From assembly GCA_964023205.1 (NCBI GenBank), contig OZ026838.1, positions 33,011,843 to 33,075,842 of the forward strand: 64,000 nucleotides of DNA, written 5' to 3'. This stretch comes from Lutraria lutraria. Lineage: Eukaryota; Mollusca; Bivalvia; Venerida; Mactridae. The translations under genes were made by a program, and so were the position numbers. Positions 24,861-41,600 of the stretch are shown here, piece by piece. The notes beneath the pieces were generated by a model, which was not told the DNA's origin, did not search any database, and saw nothing but the letters and a program-made list of their open reading frames with translations. The first letter of the stretch is position 1; every line of letters starts with the position of its first letter.

Positions 24861-26219
24861 ATCCAAATGGTGTCAAGTTTCTTTCTTAAAAAGTCACTGT
24901 GAATTCTGTTAACTTTAGCCACCTTTGGTTTGTGAATGATAGATAACAAAGGCCCTCCTCAGGTGAAAACAGCCCTTTGGTGAAAATTACAGTTTTGGAT
25001 ATTCTCCTTGACGGGAAGGTGATGGGGAAAATGGGACCGAATTTCACTCCCAAATTAGCCCCCCCCCCCACTGCTGTATGATTTTGATTAAGTCTAAATA
25101 CAAATTTATTGCGTTTTATTGGCATTGCATCTGTCATCCTCCAAGGACACAGTTATTCATTCACCTTCCAATCAAAAAGAAAGTTGTAATTTGCTTTGAT
25201 CATCAAATGTGTAAAGAAAGATTTGCTTGCCAGTGATTAAAAAGATGTTTATGTGTAATACAAAATGTTTAAGACAAAATAAATAGCAATTACATGCATA
25301 TTAGTTGCAGTAAATGAGTCATGACTAACATTTGATGAGTGTTGGCAAGGATCTGGTCTCTTAGTAAATTCATATCTTGATAATTATTAAATAAATCTTA
25401 AGAATGACTTCACTAGTGTGGTTAGAATGAATACATTGTCACCAGTATGTACATTTTGTGTTAAGAGAAATATAATTGGTAGACTCTAGCATCAGCATTA
25501 TATTTCATGTACAATCGAAAGGCCAACCTTAGGAAAATTATAATGTGACCTTTATTGACAGGTGTTCTTTATTCAGAGGTCATTTTTTTCTAGATAATAA
25601 CCTTTTTTAAAAGAATGGCCTTTATTCACAGAGTTACCTTAATTCGGAGATGGCCTCTAACACAGGTTAGACTTTACTTGAAAGCTGGTAAAGCAATTAG
25701 CAAAAAATATTTGTACCAGTAATTCAGATGTCTGATATAATGATCTGTAAAAAGTACTTGTGTTGATTCAATCATGTATGTAATTATGTCAATATCTATA
25801 AAATAGGGGTAGGTGGTAAGTTTGTGTGTGACTGTGTATGTAAATGTAGCAGTCTCAATACAAAACACAAATATAATCCCGTACATATTTATTGCATTCA
25901 ACTAAAAGATCATGAAAAATAAAACAACCAAATCAAATGAAAAAACATAATACTAGTATCCAATTTTTAAGTTTGTTACTATTCACTAACCGAGAGGCAT
26001 TGTAGGTATGAAATTTATTTCTTATACATGTAAGTAATGATGTAAAACTAAAGAAATAAACAACAAATCTGAATAAAGGAAACCGTAACAACAGAATAAT
26101 AAGACAGTGAATGAAGACGGAAAAAATATTTGTAGCAACATTTTTTTCTCTAAATTCTGAGATTCACTAAGAAAAATTTGATGTAATGACTTTATGTAAT
26201 ATGATATTTGTTTGTTTAT

Positions 26220-26442
26220 ATCAAGTTTTACGCCCCTTTTCAACAGGCAGAGTCATATGAGGTGGACAGTTCACCTAACCATTGTTCCTGGGAAGAACCC
26301 ATATTAGACTCCCACCCTCCATAAGCAACTGCCCACTTCCTCACATGGTCAGTAGCTGGGCTTGAACTCGGGACCTTCTTTTAGTGAGGGATTATAATGA
26401 TTTGAAGTGAGCAACCTTAACCACTCGATCACAGAGGCCGGT
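26220..26442 (-). mobile_element. tRNA-headed SINE, family A
   Basis: On the minus strand the head reads tRNA-like, with an A box near CGAGTGGTTAAGG and a B box near GGTCCCGAGTTCAAGCCC, then a body with GGGTTCTTCCCAGGAACAAT and CATATGACTCTG, ending in ...AAAAGGGGCGTAAAAC. It matches copies at 28994, 45449 and 54326. Confidence 0.8.
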
Positions 26443-26454
26443 TTATGTAATATG

Positions 26455-26690
26455 AAACAAGAGTGCCAGGTCACAAAATACGCCTGTCAAGGGGCATAAC
26501 TAAGAAGTGTCAGGGCCGATTGGGCTGGTTATCAGTCTTGGCCGAGCTCTCATGGCCATAAACATTTCCTGCAAGTTTGGTGAGGATCCGAATAAAACTA
26601 TTTGAATTAGAGAACGGACACTGTTGTGGACGCCGCCTGCCGCGGGGTTCCCATGATACGACCCGTTTTTCAAATGGGCAGATAAAAATG
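26455..26690 (+). repeat. dispersed mollusc-style repeat
   Basis: Contains the phrases GGGGCATAACTAAGAAGTG, TTCCTGCAAGTTTGGTGAGG, GAACGGACACTGTTGTGGAC and CCCGTTTTTCAAATGGGCA. I recognise the style from interspersed repeats in bivalve DNA. Ends are not defined. The short frames 26500-26700 and 26577-26852 lie in it and are not genes. Confidence 0.4.
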
Positions 26691-28242
26691 AATAATTCAA
26701 CTCATCCTAATTTGGTACAAATAATGAGGATTTCACTCAGAATATTAAAATCACAATTGGATGATTATAATACTGTTAAATCACCAATCACCAAGGAAAC
26801 ACTACTACAACAACACTCATCTGTTATAATTCACACACAAATAAGCTACTAATACTACAATTACAATGGCACAAGAATATGGAATCTAACATCCAATCCT
26901 CTAAACTTACAACCTGAAGACATTTTGACATGTTTTGCTGACAATAATCAGGGAATGTAAGTCTTTGTGTTGTAAGTTAAAAAAAAGATATTATCAGTAC
27001 ATTATTTTATCAGATCAAAACCACAAAAAGGTATATCATAATTTAACTCTCATATAACTCAGCAGAACAGAACAAACGGAACAGAACAAAACTGGTGATA
27101 TACACACACCCCTCTCAAATAGTTATTCATACTTCCTGAACTATGTAAGAAAAATTCAAGATTATAACGAATTCCTTTCAACGGGGTGTATTTCATCTAT
27201 AAACTGTGCAGTAAATGTGAGAATATCTGGCTACAGGTCAAGTCAGATTGATTTTTCAAATGTATCCATTCAAAGGAATGGCCAATAGTATCCAGATCAA
27301 CAGAGATGAATCATGACAAACTAGACTTGGTCTTGGAAAAATCGAAAAATGCTAGCACTTCACAAATTTTATACATACTAGCATATGTTTAATTAGTAGT
27401 TTTAGATTTTGAAGTAAATATGCAAAGCAAATGTTGTTAAAACAATAGCTTGCTGAAACAAGGAAATAAAGCAAGTACTTAAGCATTATAAATTGCTCTC
27501 AACAATTTGATTAAACACTAATGAAGAAAGATCATTCAAACGTAGCCTTAATTACATCGTTCTCAGACAGTGTATCTGAACTGATTAACATTATTGTCGA
27601 GTAATCCATACAATCAATGAGTCTATTCAAAGGTTCAATCTCACTGAACACAGATCATACAATAACATCTCATATGATCACTGTATAGGAATGTTAAAGA
27701 CTTTGAAAAAAAAAACACTACTATGACTAGGAAATATTCACATACGTTTGAATACTTACATACAATAAATCTAATTAAATAAAACAGTTCAGACCATCAC
27801 AATAAGAACAGGGAAATAAACATTTCATTAAAAAAAACTAAAAAAAAATGAGACAAAACTACAAAGCTTGTAAATAAATCATTTAATGATTTATAAAGTG
27901 TAGCAATTGATCATTGAGAAAAAAATGACCTCATAAATTATGGCTTGCCTTCGATTTGAATTAACACAATCAGCAAAAATACCTAAATACAAGGAAATGA
28001 TATTAGTTTGTTGTTCATACTAGGAAACAATTCAAATCCGAGAAAAGTCTCAAACAAGAATATGTGTATTTCATATAAATATATGAGAAATAAAAACATG
28101 TCAAATCTGAGCCTAAATATTGATAACATGTACATCTTATATAAAACAATAAATGACCGAGTCACAGCGAGTGATATCATATGAAAACCTTTGGTCAAAT
28201 TTTTTGTCCGTGGTTTTGATGCCATTTTTCAAAGATATTTCT

Positions 28243-28440
28243 ATTATATACAGTGGCCCGTTCACCCAACCAGTTGTCTGACTCTGTATTCTAATTTACA
28301 CTTCTAAAAGGAGCTGGCAACTTTGTCACATAAAATTGACATTTTGGTCAAATTTTCATGGAAGGGTATGAACAGCTGTGACCAAGATTCAAACCAGGTT
28401 ACAAGTCCCAGCACACAAACCACTGGACCAGGCCACAGCA
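28243..28440 (-). mobile_element. tRNA-headed SINE, family B
   Basis: The minus-strand head reads tRNA-like (TGGTCCAGTGGTTTGTGTGC, then a B-box-like GGTTTGAATC). The tail has CCATGAAAATTTGACC and a 3' end ACTGTATATAAT. Same family as 31478-31702 and the split copy at 655-1145. Confidence 0.65.
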
Positions 28441-28571
28441 ATGGGCTGAATTTTATCTTTAAATTTAGAAGAATGGAGTCAAGTGCTGATAACTATTCAA
28501 AGAATTTTACTAAGAAATATCAAATGAGGATGTTTACCCGAAACGACCCAAAAAGGACCAATTTTGAAAGC

Positions 28572-28577
28572 TTTATT
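28572..28577 (-). terminator. possible GALE polyadenylation signal
   Basis: AATAAA on the minus strand about 300 nt downstream of the GALE stop. Supported by position only. Confidence 0.3.
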
Positions 28578-28877
28578 TAATGTTTCACTAGGAATATACC
28601 AGACCTGGTGGTGTCCTAAACTGTATGATATTATAATGGTACATTTGTAGCTGCTGTCTTATCAATTATAAATTTGATTTAATTAAAAGAATTACTAAAA
28701 AAATATAACAATCATATGCTGTTATGACGAGCAATATCTACAACAATCACCAAAAAGAAAAAAAACTCAATAAAATCACACTTTTAAATGTTATTTTATG
28801 CTTTACTTTAACATTCATATAACTGTAATGAAATCTTTGGATCAATGAATATACATTTTCTAAATACATAATGTCAG

Positions 28878-34504
<5,627 letters not shown>

Positions 34505-34855
34505 TTACAATACATGTATAATTATACATTAGATATACATTAAACAAAACATACTATGTACATATAGTATGGATTTTTCTAGATAAAAAATAATCATAAG
34601 CCGTAATGGCAGATCTTAAATGAATGAGTATGTCAAAAATAAAATATAAATAAAGGTTTTATAAACAAGAATACATTAGGTAAAAGTATCGTATTTCATA
34701 GTATTACATGCACATCACGTCATGTAAGGCCAGAAATAAATAGTTGTATTTGTTTCTTGACTTTAAAGTTTACAAAGTTACATCTGACAAGAAAAGCTTC
34801 ATAAAATAAATTCAAAAAAATGTTACCGGTAATTCATATTTTTTTGCATAACCTT

Positions 34856-35046
34856 AGGCTGAAAATAAAATTAAGTTTGTTTGGAGTGCTCCCTCCTACT
34901 CACGAAAATCATAGCAAATAAATAAAAGTCGATTTTGGGGGCATTTTTTAACTATTGTTATTATAGCAAAAGAAATCCCCACCCACAGGGCAGTGCTAAA
35001 ATTATGGGTCGGTGCACTCCAAAAAACTTACTTTTATTTTCAGCCT
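34856..35046. mobile_element. 191-bp MITE (GALE 5' intron)
   Basis: Ends AGGCTGAAAATAAAATTAAG and inverse CTTACTTTTATTTTCAGCCT; the TIR continues through TTTGGAGTGC. No coding content. A target duplication is not certain. Confidence 0.7.
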
Positions 35047-35457
35047 GATAATCTTTATTCTCAAAACTATATGTGAAATTTAACAAACATGGTTGTAATG
35101 TAATAAATTATCAAGTGTTCACTACCATTTTATTCCCCTGTTTAACAATTCAAGCAGCTGTTGCTTAATATTCAAACATGCCTCGCTTGCTTTAAAAATT
35201 CTTTTTTTTTTTTGAATGATTGAGCATGTAATAGGATCCATTGAATTAAATGAATGCAGACATAATTGAGATGTTTTAAACCATCAAAAACCGATTCATC
35301 CCTCTGAATAACTATTAATTTTGTAGTGAATAAAACTGATAGTTTATCTATTGGTACTGATAAGCCATCTAACAGCTACACTAAATGAATGAACTACCTT
35401 ATACAGTTATATCTTTATGTGGTATTTTTTCGTTTTACTGTGTTTTTTACTACTTCA

Positions 35458-35518
35458 CTGTATTGCAATATGTATTGCAATATGGGTTGACTGTATTGCA
35501 ATATATTGCAATACAGCT
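35458..35518. repeat. cluster of TATTGCAATA palindromes
   Basis: Five TATTGCAATA (or ATTGCAATAT) words fall within 60 bp. Each is self-complementary; TTGCAA is also a C/EBP-like half-site palindrome. Located in the GALE 5' intron. Confidence 0.7.
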
Positions 35519-36749
35519 TATGCCATATTGTTGCAGTTATACACTTTAAAATTGGGCAAGAAAATAAAAATAAATTAAATATGTCTTTTTCATTACATAT
35601 GTTTTGTACAATGGTGGCACATTTTATCCCCAATATTTTCATGATTTGGATTTCGCCGTTTGAAACTTCACGATCGGCACCAAAAAAGGGTAGCTAGCAA
35701 CAAAACCATGACTTTTTCTGAACTGATGCAAGTCAAATGTAAATATTACAAATTCCTAAAATAAGAAATTACAAATGTTAAACATGGTAGAAATAGAAAC
35801 AAATATAAGGAGTTACTAGTATTCATACATTTTTGTACATAGTAGTTACAAGAAATCAGTAACAAGTACAACAATACGTATATATAAAGACGCCATTACT
35901 GAAATCATACAATATGGGAATATTCATGACCCATCACACATGTTAACTGTTATTTGTCTGATCATTAATAGTTTAAATGTTCTCTGGTGGTATTATGCTA
36001 CATTTAAATGGTTCTCGATTAAAAGCATCATATAAAAATTCTTAGTGCAATGATATTGTTCTTGAACTAATTTACGGTACCCAGCTAACAAATAATGCCT
36101 TGCCTATAGTTAAATGATAAAATGAAAAAAGATGTATGTCAGCTATATTTTGTAGTTAATTATGCAACATTATTACACATAATATAATTATTTAATTCAA
36201 AAACAGAGTCTTGATTATGAACCAGACAAATTTAATTAATGCAAATTGGCTATCAAATTAAATTATTCCCAGTGATTGACTATCTTTGCCCACAAGCATA
36301 AATGATTGAAGTTATCAATATGTAAACATTGGATAAAATCTCAAGTATAATTATTTTCATACATAAGCTTCATGTACAATTCAATTTGATTGTAAATCAG
36401 ACTTCCAGTACAAGAACAAACATAAACTTGTCATAAATTATCAGAGTTTATCACCATTAATAATTCATGAAATATTTACAAATAATATACCGGTATAACA
36501 AGACTTAAAAGCTATAATGAATGAAATATGGTTTGTTGGCAAATTCTTTTTTTAAGTTGGTTGCTATTTATTTAAAGCTTTTGAAAGACGAAATTTAAGG
36601 ATAAATAACTTACAAATATAATAATATGTGTAAATCTACTGTATTTCTCTTGTCTTTACTTTGTCTTGTATATATACATTTATTCATCTTATGATTATGG
36701 TGATTTTATTATGTACATTAACCGAATATTGGTTGTACAATGTATATAA

Positions 36750-36830
36750 TTGTTTATATCGATGTGTCCTTGTTGCACAAGATTTAATAAACATATGTTC
36801 TGTTCTGTTCAATATCATTCTATTCTATTT
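36750..36830 (+). mobile_element. 3' end of a non-LTR retrotransposon
   Basis: TGTCCTTGTTGCACAAGATT, TAATAAACATATG followed by TTCTGTTCTGTTC looks like the 3' terminus of a LINE with a short pentamer tail. Similar TTCTG/CAGAA tails lie near 27065 (inverse) and 61892. No reverse-transcriptase frame is attached, so it is a 5'-truncated remnant. Confidence 0.35.
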
Positions 36831-38260
36831 TTCATACTATTCAATGGCATTCATGCTCATTAGCCATCATTTACGATTATATATTAATCCATACACAGAT
36901 AAAGGTGTAGATAAAGGTGTAGACGAAGCTGGAACCAATGGGATAGTAAACTATGGCCATGATATTATTTATTCAGGGTACAAAATGTGCAAATATCAGA
37001 TCATACATTCATGCAAAACAATTAACTAACATAAATTCATAGCAATTATTAATGTATGGTTAACAACTTTCTTTAAGTTGAAATCAATAAAAAAGTATAT
37101 GGAACTAACAACTGACAATGGATGTGTTTATCTACTTTATTAATACCAATGTTTCAGCTTAAACCATTTTCTTTAAGTTTAACAAGAGTTTGATAAAATA
37201 TTAACAAGGAGTTGATTTATATTAAAGAACAATATTCAATATCATAAATTTTAATTGGTATATTAGGAACATTTATTTAATTTACGTACACAGAAACATA
37301 ATCTGATTAAATGATTCTCAATCTTTTCCATTAACAGACTAATTAACCAATCAAATTTTATAATACTGTTAATATCTTCAGTTAAAAGATAAGACTAACT
37401 AGAACGTAAAAATATCATTGTGAATATTAGGCCAACTATTTCGACTGTTTGTGATGGCAAGATAATTTTTTATTTAGTCCCGTCCTGCTCATGCTGTGAA
37501 CATAGCACTTCCGAATTCAATTATAAATTAAATCATCCAGAAATTAAGCTAAATTTGTGTGAATATCAAACCCATCTCCAATTTTGACATCCTCAATAGA
37601 TCTGCAGTAAGTCAGCATTGATTAACATTTTACAGTGACAAGAAATGCCACATAAATTTACACCTTAAAATAATTGCTATCATTTTTTATACATGTTTAA
37701 TTATAAACAATTATTTTTCACTCTGCAGCAAGTTTGGTTTCAACCAGAGACTTACCGGTATACATATGATATATACGTCTCTGTTTCAACTAACTTTTTA
37801 AAAAACAATAAAATACAAAATTGTTTGTAATCATGGATTTATATACACACGTGTATATATACACGTAAGTCCTTGTCAGAATTGAGTAATGAGAAGATAT
37901 CCCCTACAGACTGACAGGAATTATCTATTAAATGTATACTTATTTTAAATAATTGTATTTATATATATAATTATTTACTATGTAATCACCTATTATTATT
38001 ATTCAATAAATCGTAGTAGCTACATGTATCACCGGTCTGAAAGGTAGCATAAAACAGTAGTGGTGACAGTAACCCTCAATTTACTCTTAAGGTCACACAC
38101 ATCATAATGCAAACTTCCTGGTCAATTTTCATTAAAAAAATACTCAATAATTGTGCAGCAATTTATTTTCTTTCATGAATTAATTTGATGTTATTGAATA
38201 AACAAAATCATTTTTATAAGCTGTTATTTAGTTATCAAGATATACAATAACGCGACTTAC

Positions 38261-38440
38261 CTCAGTACCTGTGCTGGTGTATGAACTGTTTTATTTACAA
38301 ACTTGTTCCCAGTCCTGTGCAACGTGTGTCAATGCAGGGAACCATGTAGTTCGAAAATTAAATGCTAGCTTTAGTGAAGTAAAGATTTCGCAAATAGCAA
38401 ATAATTAAGTTTTTCAGAGAAATATAATGTTTCCTAAATT
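38261..38440 (-). other. GALE: probable GALE 5' non-coding exon
   Basis: A strong donor (CTGAG then GTAAGT on the minus strand, exon end at 38261) would splice to the acceptor one base before the GALE ATG at 34438. The upstream limit is a guess. The resulting intron is about 3.8 kb. Confidence 0.5.
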
Positions 38441-38610
38441 ATTCTCACGAGCTTTTATCCTGTTATATCTGTAATAATATGGCTAAATAAAATACCAAAC
38501 TTTTAATTACGAAACTAATTATATCAATTTGTTTACTTCCGGTAAAAGGTGTAATATTAATTTTTTATATAAAAGTTAGTCGTTTTTCGTTTTGTACTGA
38601 ATTTTAAATT
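38441..38610. promoter_or_regulatory. probable shared GALE/RTF2 promoter
   Basis: Only a few hundred bases separate the GALE 5' exon (minus) from the RTF2 ATG (plus, 38611). The interval has an ETS-type site (ACTTCCGGT, 38535-38543, ACCGGAAGT on the minus strand), common in head-to-head housekeeping promoters, and TATATAAAAG at 38566-38575 facing RTF2. Confidence 0.45.
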
Positions 38611-41600
38611 ATGGGATGTGATGGTGGAACTATTCCTCGAAGGGACGAACTAGTTAGAACTAAACAGAAACCAGAACAGGTTCGTATTGAGTAAACAATA
38701 AACGATCCGTTTGTGGTCATAGGGGCCTGATAGTTAAGGTGAATCATCACAGCACGAATTTGTGAAAAAATAGCCACCAGACATTTTTGCTATGCGTCCT
38801 AAAAAGTGGTGTTGTTCAATAATTACTGAAAGTACATAACTGAAATGAGTTTTTATCAATAGCTAATGATTAAATGTACATTTCTGCACCAGTAAAATAA
38901 TATTTGATAATTAACAAGTATGGTGGGACCCCATGGTACCGGTGTACTAATTGAAAATGTCATTTAAATGAAGAAATTGCTACTAATATACACAAAATAT
39001 TAAACATACTCATTCATTCACATCTTATATTTACTACATGATCGGTGAAAACTTTCTGACTATCGAAATGTCAATGTTTTAAGTGTCAATATCAGTACAT
39101 GTTTGAAAGATCGTCGCGGGAGACAACTCCATGCAACCGGTGTACACGTAAACAAATGACTAAATATTTATTGCATCATTCGATTTTTCCCGCCGAAATT
39201 GATTACATTTGTTTATCATTTGTTGAAGACGTCATTAACTGTCAGATTTGTGTAATATTTCATTGCAAGAGACAAATATATAAAATGGAGAGAAAGGGTA
39301 TGATTTAGTTAGTAACTGACTGCAAATATAGCGAAATGGAGGTAAAAAAAATGAATATCACAGTTTGTTATATTTTAGCAAAATATACGAAATTTTTTGT
39401 ACGCATTGAAGTGATAAAATTTCCGAAAAGTTACCTGTAAACATTCAGTCTGCTAGATGGTGTTATAATGGAAATATCGCGAGATTCGTGTTTACACCGG
39501 TATCATGGGACCACCGGTATCATGGAGTCTGACTATATCTATAATTCTCACCTGAACTTATGCTAATTCCATTAGCCAAAATAATGTATCATAATATCGA
39601 AATTAATTTAACCTACAATATCCAACAATAACTTCAACATGTCATTGAGGGTTTCGATATTTCAAATTTTCACTTTTAAATGTTCTTCCATGTTTATTTT
39701 CAATTCTAAACACAGTCATCAATATTCACATTTCACAAAAATCCTCCGCACACGTGTTTACACTATGCACTACACAGTAGCCTAAACACACATGGAAGAA
39801 AATTCACTGTGTGAAAGTTGAGGACTGTGTTAAGAATTGAAAATAAACATGGAAAAACATTTAATAATGAAAATTCAAAATATGGAAACCCTCAATGACA
39901 TAATGAAGTTATTGTTGGACATTGTAGTTTGAATTAATTTTGATATTATGATACATTATTTTGGCAAATGGAATTAGCATAAGTTCAGGTGAGAATTATA
40001 GATACTTGTTAATCATCAAATATTATTTTACTGGTGCAGAAATGTACATTTAATCATTAGCTATTGATAAAAACTCATTTCAGTTATGTACTTTCAGTAA
40101 TTATTGAACAACACCACTTTTTAGGATGCATAGCAAAAATGTCAGGTGGCTATTTTTTCACAAATTTGTGCTGTGACGATTCACCTTAAGTTATATGGCT
40201 CCCAAAACTTTAAAAGCTCTTTTTAATATTTTTTGCCTTTCAGTTTCATGCGGCATTAAAGTTTAGGATCAGACCCGTTACGAAACCTTATCAGAATAAC
40301 ACACATTATCGTAACCTCGCTTAAAGAAGTCTTCTTAAGACTTAAAAACAAATTTATAAGATATTTGTAAACAGATGCTGCGGATGACAAATGCTTCAAG
40401 CTTAAAAGCACATGGTATTGCTTTCTTACCAGTTCGCGCGGACGACTCTCGTGGTCACGTGACTAAACATTATGGCAAGATGGCGGCGAAGTGATGAAAT
40501 TACAGACATACCTGAAATTTTCAGGTAGTTTTATGAGTAAAACTAGGTTTATCTCTTCGATACTTTTCATATAAAAAGATTATATATTTTTCTGTAGGGA
40601 TATACTTCAATTTACTACACTGCATGCAGGATAAACCAATACCAGCGTGTCAGATTCCTGACACGATTATTGGTAAGCTTTCCTTACGGCATTGTCTTCA
40701 GCGTACCCGTCCTGTCACAGTATAAACTGGGTACGCTGAAGACCTTAAGCTAGGGGCCTGACAGTGACACAATGTATACACTTTTTTGAAAAAAAGTGTC
40801 TAATCGTATTATATAGATACAAGGGGCTTTACTCCAAACTCAGCATTAAACTGACATACGCAACAAAATCGCTCATAATTTGAACAAATGTCATTATATC
40901 AATATTTTTTGTGTACCTATCACCACAGGGATACGGCTCATTGATTTTGTTCACTATATAATGTATATATAATACAAGGGAAATAAGTCTTACGTACGGA
41001 CGAGACTACCAAGCAAGAGTTTTTTCCCCATTATTCTTTTACTGACGGAGAAAATATAAAAAACATGTACGCATCTTGTAGCCTAATCATTTATCTATCC
41101 AACCAATGTAAACTTCCTATCACCTAGATTGTTTATTATCCGAGAAATCGTCAACGAAATCTGGTTTCGTTCGAAGTACCGATCGATTGTGGCTAAACAT
41201 CTTGTCAAATCCTAGTCGATGCTTCATGCTAAATGTAAAACGCGATGCGATTGGTCGGCAAATTTCCCGATATTTTACGTCAATCACATCACGTTTTACA
41301 TTTGGCATGGAGCCTCGAGTTGACTTTGACAATATGGAGTGCGCATTCAAAACATTCAGCGGCCGCAACATCTGAAGCTGTTTATGGCTTGACATGAGCA
41401 TACAGGTAGCAGTCTGGTAGAATTTGATTCCATTTATGTAACCTCATATTATGCTAGGCACTATAATTGCTTGTGGTTTGATCGCATATAGTTGTCATAG
41501 ATGATAGTAGTGTACGGCAGTGTTCCGTGTTTAGCCACGATCGATCGGTACTTCGAACGAACCCAGATTTTTTATGATTTTGTCGACAATTTCTCGGATA

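Larger units (their letters stand above)
24861..28571. other. intergenic, old repeats only
   Basis: Sequence between the satellite and the GALE 3' end. It holds two SINE copies and one dispersed repeat, listed separately, plus AT-rich sequence. No exon or gene is supported. The frame at 24886-25137 (minus) runs through a poly-C tract and is not convincing. Confidence 0.5.

Noticed and set aside
24886..25137. 83-aa minus-strand frame through a poly-C tract
   Set aside because: Open because of low-complexity sequence; no coding signature.
36661..37029. 122-aa hydrophobic frame
   Set aside because: TTG start, AT-driven hydrophobic composition, overlaps a retrotransposon 3' end within a GALE intron.
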